NCBI RefSeq assembly: GCF_013365535.1
Contig: NZ_CP053590.1
Location: 4,764,501 to 4,828,500 of the forward strand
Origin: Aquimarina sp. TRL1
GTDB taxonomy: Bacteria > Bacteroidota > Bacteroidia > Flavobacteriales > Flavobacteriaceae
Direction: 5' to 3'
Length of the DNA stretch: 64,000 nt
Shown here: in pieces, positions 63,751 to 64,000 of the stretch
How positions within the stretch are numbered: the first letter of the stretch is position 1
Layout: each line of letters starts with the position of its first letter
Translations under genes and position numbers: made by a program
Notes under the pieces: model-generated
Seen by the model: the letters and a program-made list of their open reading frames with translations, nothing else
The model's database searches: none
What the model was told of the DNA's origin: nothing

Positions 63751-64000
63751 TTATTCTTCTATAGGATAAGGTTCATCAAATTCTTTAATAATTTTACCTG
63801 TAATACCATCTATTATGATAACCCCTAACAGCATATTCTCTTCACTTTTATGATAGGTTATTGCCCAAAAAGGTCTTCCTGTTTTCTTTCCGATATTTTC
63901 AGTACCAAAACCAAAACTTCTATTTACCTGAAACTGTTCATGAGACATATCAATTTTCCTTTCTTTAATTAGTTTTAAAACATTTTCCCAAGTAAACTTA
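63751..64000 (-). CDS. Partial hypothetical protein, C-terminal part
   Basis: The frame enters from the right edge and stays open for 82 residues to its stop. The visible part includes WENVLKLIKERKI, then NRSFGFGTENIGKKTGRPFW and LGVIIIDGITGKIIKEFDEP at the end. The last segment, with a VIIIDGITGKII hairpin, recalls a PepSY-like C-terminal strand pair, but that is weak. An internal Met at 63948 is not needed as a start because the frame continues upstream. Function unknown. Confidence 0.6.
   Translation of the reverse strand, partial: KFTWENVLKLIKERKIDMSHEQFQVNRSFGFGTENIGKKTGRPFWAITYHKSEENMLLGVIIIDGITGKIIKEFDEPYPIEE

Noticed and set aside
63140..64000. Third cobalamin riboswitch before the chelatase operon
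   Set aside because: No reverse-complement B12-box or accompanying conserved blocks were found on the minus strand.
1..64000. tRNA, rRNA, CRISPR array, insertion sequence or integrase
   Set aside because: I looked for cloverleaf-like segments, regularly spaced repeats and transposase-like frames and saw none. A dedicated search (tRNAscan, CRISPR finder) would settle it.

Overview
The window is about 64 kb of low-GC DNA that reads as a marine Flavobacteriaceae chromosome (Bacteroidetes; an Aquimarina- or Kordia-like genus is my guess). The support is a T9SS-sorted subtilisin-like protease, a hybrid two-component system with a fused AraC output, an UpxY/NusG-like antiterminator, SusC-style carboxypeptidase-like N-termini on a TonB receptor, TAnnTTTG-type -7 promoter elements and an almost complete lack of Shine-Dalgarno sequences. 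No rRNA, tRNA, CRISPR array, transposase or integrase was seen.

Layout. (1) 1-16.8 kb is mixed housekeeping and accessory DNA: a cut-off lipoprotein, a GAF-AraC regulator, a large hybrid sensor (HTCS), secreted proteins, a lipase-like hydrolase, a Crp/Fnr regulator, a secreted subtilase, a D-cysteine desulfhydrase-like enzyme with a transglutaminase-like protein, a glutathione peroxidase/TspO pair and an isolated NusG-like antiterminator. (2) 17.8-30.6 kb is the most unusual part. It starts with an orphan double-glycine-leader peptide with six cysteines. It continues with a compact RiPP cluster: an FHA protein, a giant Ser/Thr kinase with a degenerate cyclase, an AAA ATPase and a C-terminal tail, an NHLP-like precursor peptide, a PhyH-type dioxygenase, a fused leader-binding/YcaO enzyme, a KamA-like radical SAM enzyme and a second FHA protein. 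(3) 30.9-36 kb holds a phosphatidylserine decarboxylase-like enzyme, a META lipoprotein, a duplicated cystatin-like protein and a 601-residue orphan. (4) 36-43 kb is a redox/Fe-S group: a hemerythrin-type repair protein, nadB-nadA, an ADP-forming acyl-CoA synthetase, a U32 peptidase/tRNA hydroxylase and a ferredoxin. The divergent nadA/acyl-CoA synthetase promoter region carries two Crp/Fnr-type palindromes. (5) 44.3-63.1 kb is a cobalamin region: cobQ, cobC, cbiB and a P-loop ATPase; then two paralogous cobalamin riboswitches, the first ahead of a TonB receptor and a PepSY membrane protein, the second ahead of a short leader ORF, a [2Fe-2S] protein, an SDR-like protein and cobA; then a CbiX-like chelatase; then, on the opposite strand, an operon of a ChlI/ChlD-like AAA-VWA protein, cobB/cbiA and cobN. 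The corrin-ring methyltransferases are not in the window.

How the parts work together (inference). In the RiPP cluster the YcaO enzyme, the radical SAM enzyme and the dioxygenase probably modify the short C-terminal core of the 145-residue precursor, while the kinase and the two FHA/winged-helix proteins form a phospho-dependent regulatory layer around it. In the cobalamin region uptake (receptor and PepSY protein) and early tetrapyrrole methylation (cobA) are each under their own B12 riboswitch. The second riboswitch looks like a duplicated copy that still carries the first codons of the receptor gene.
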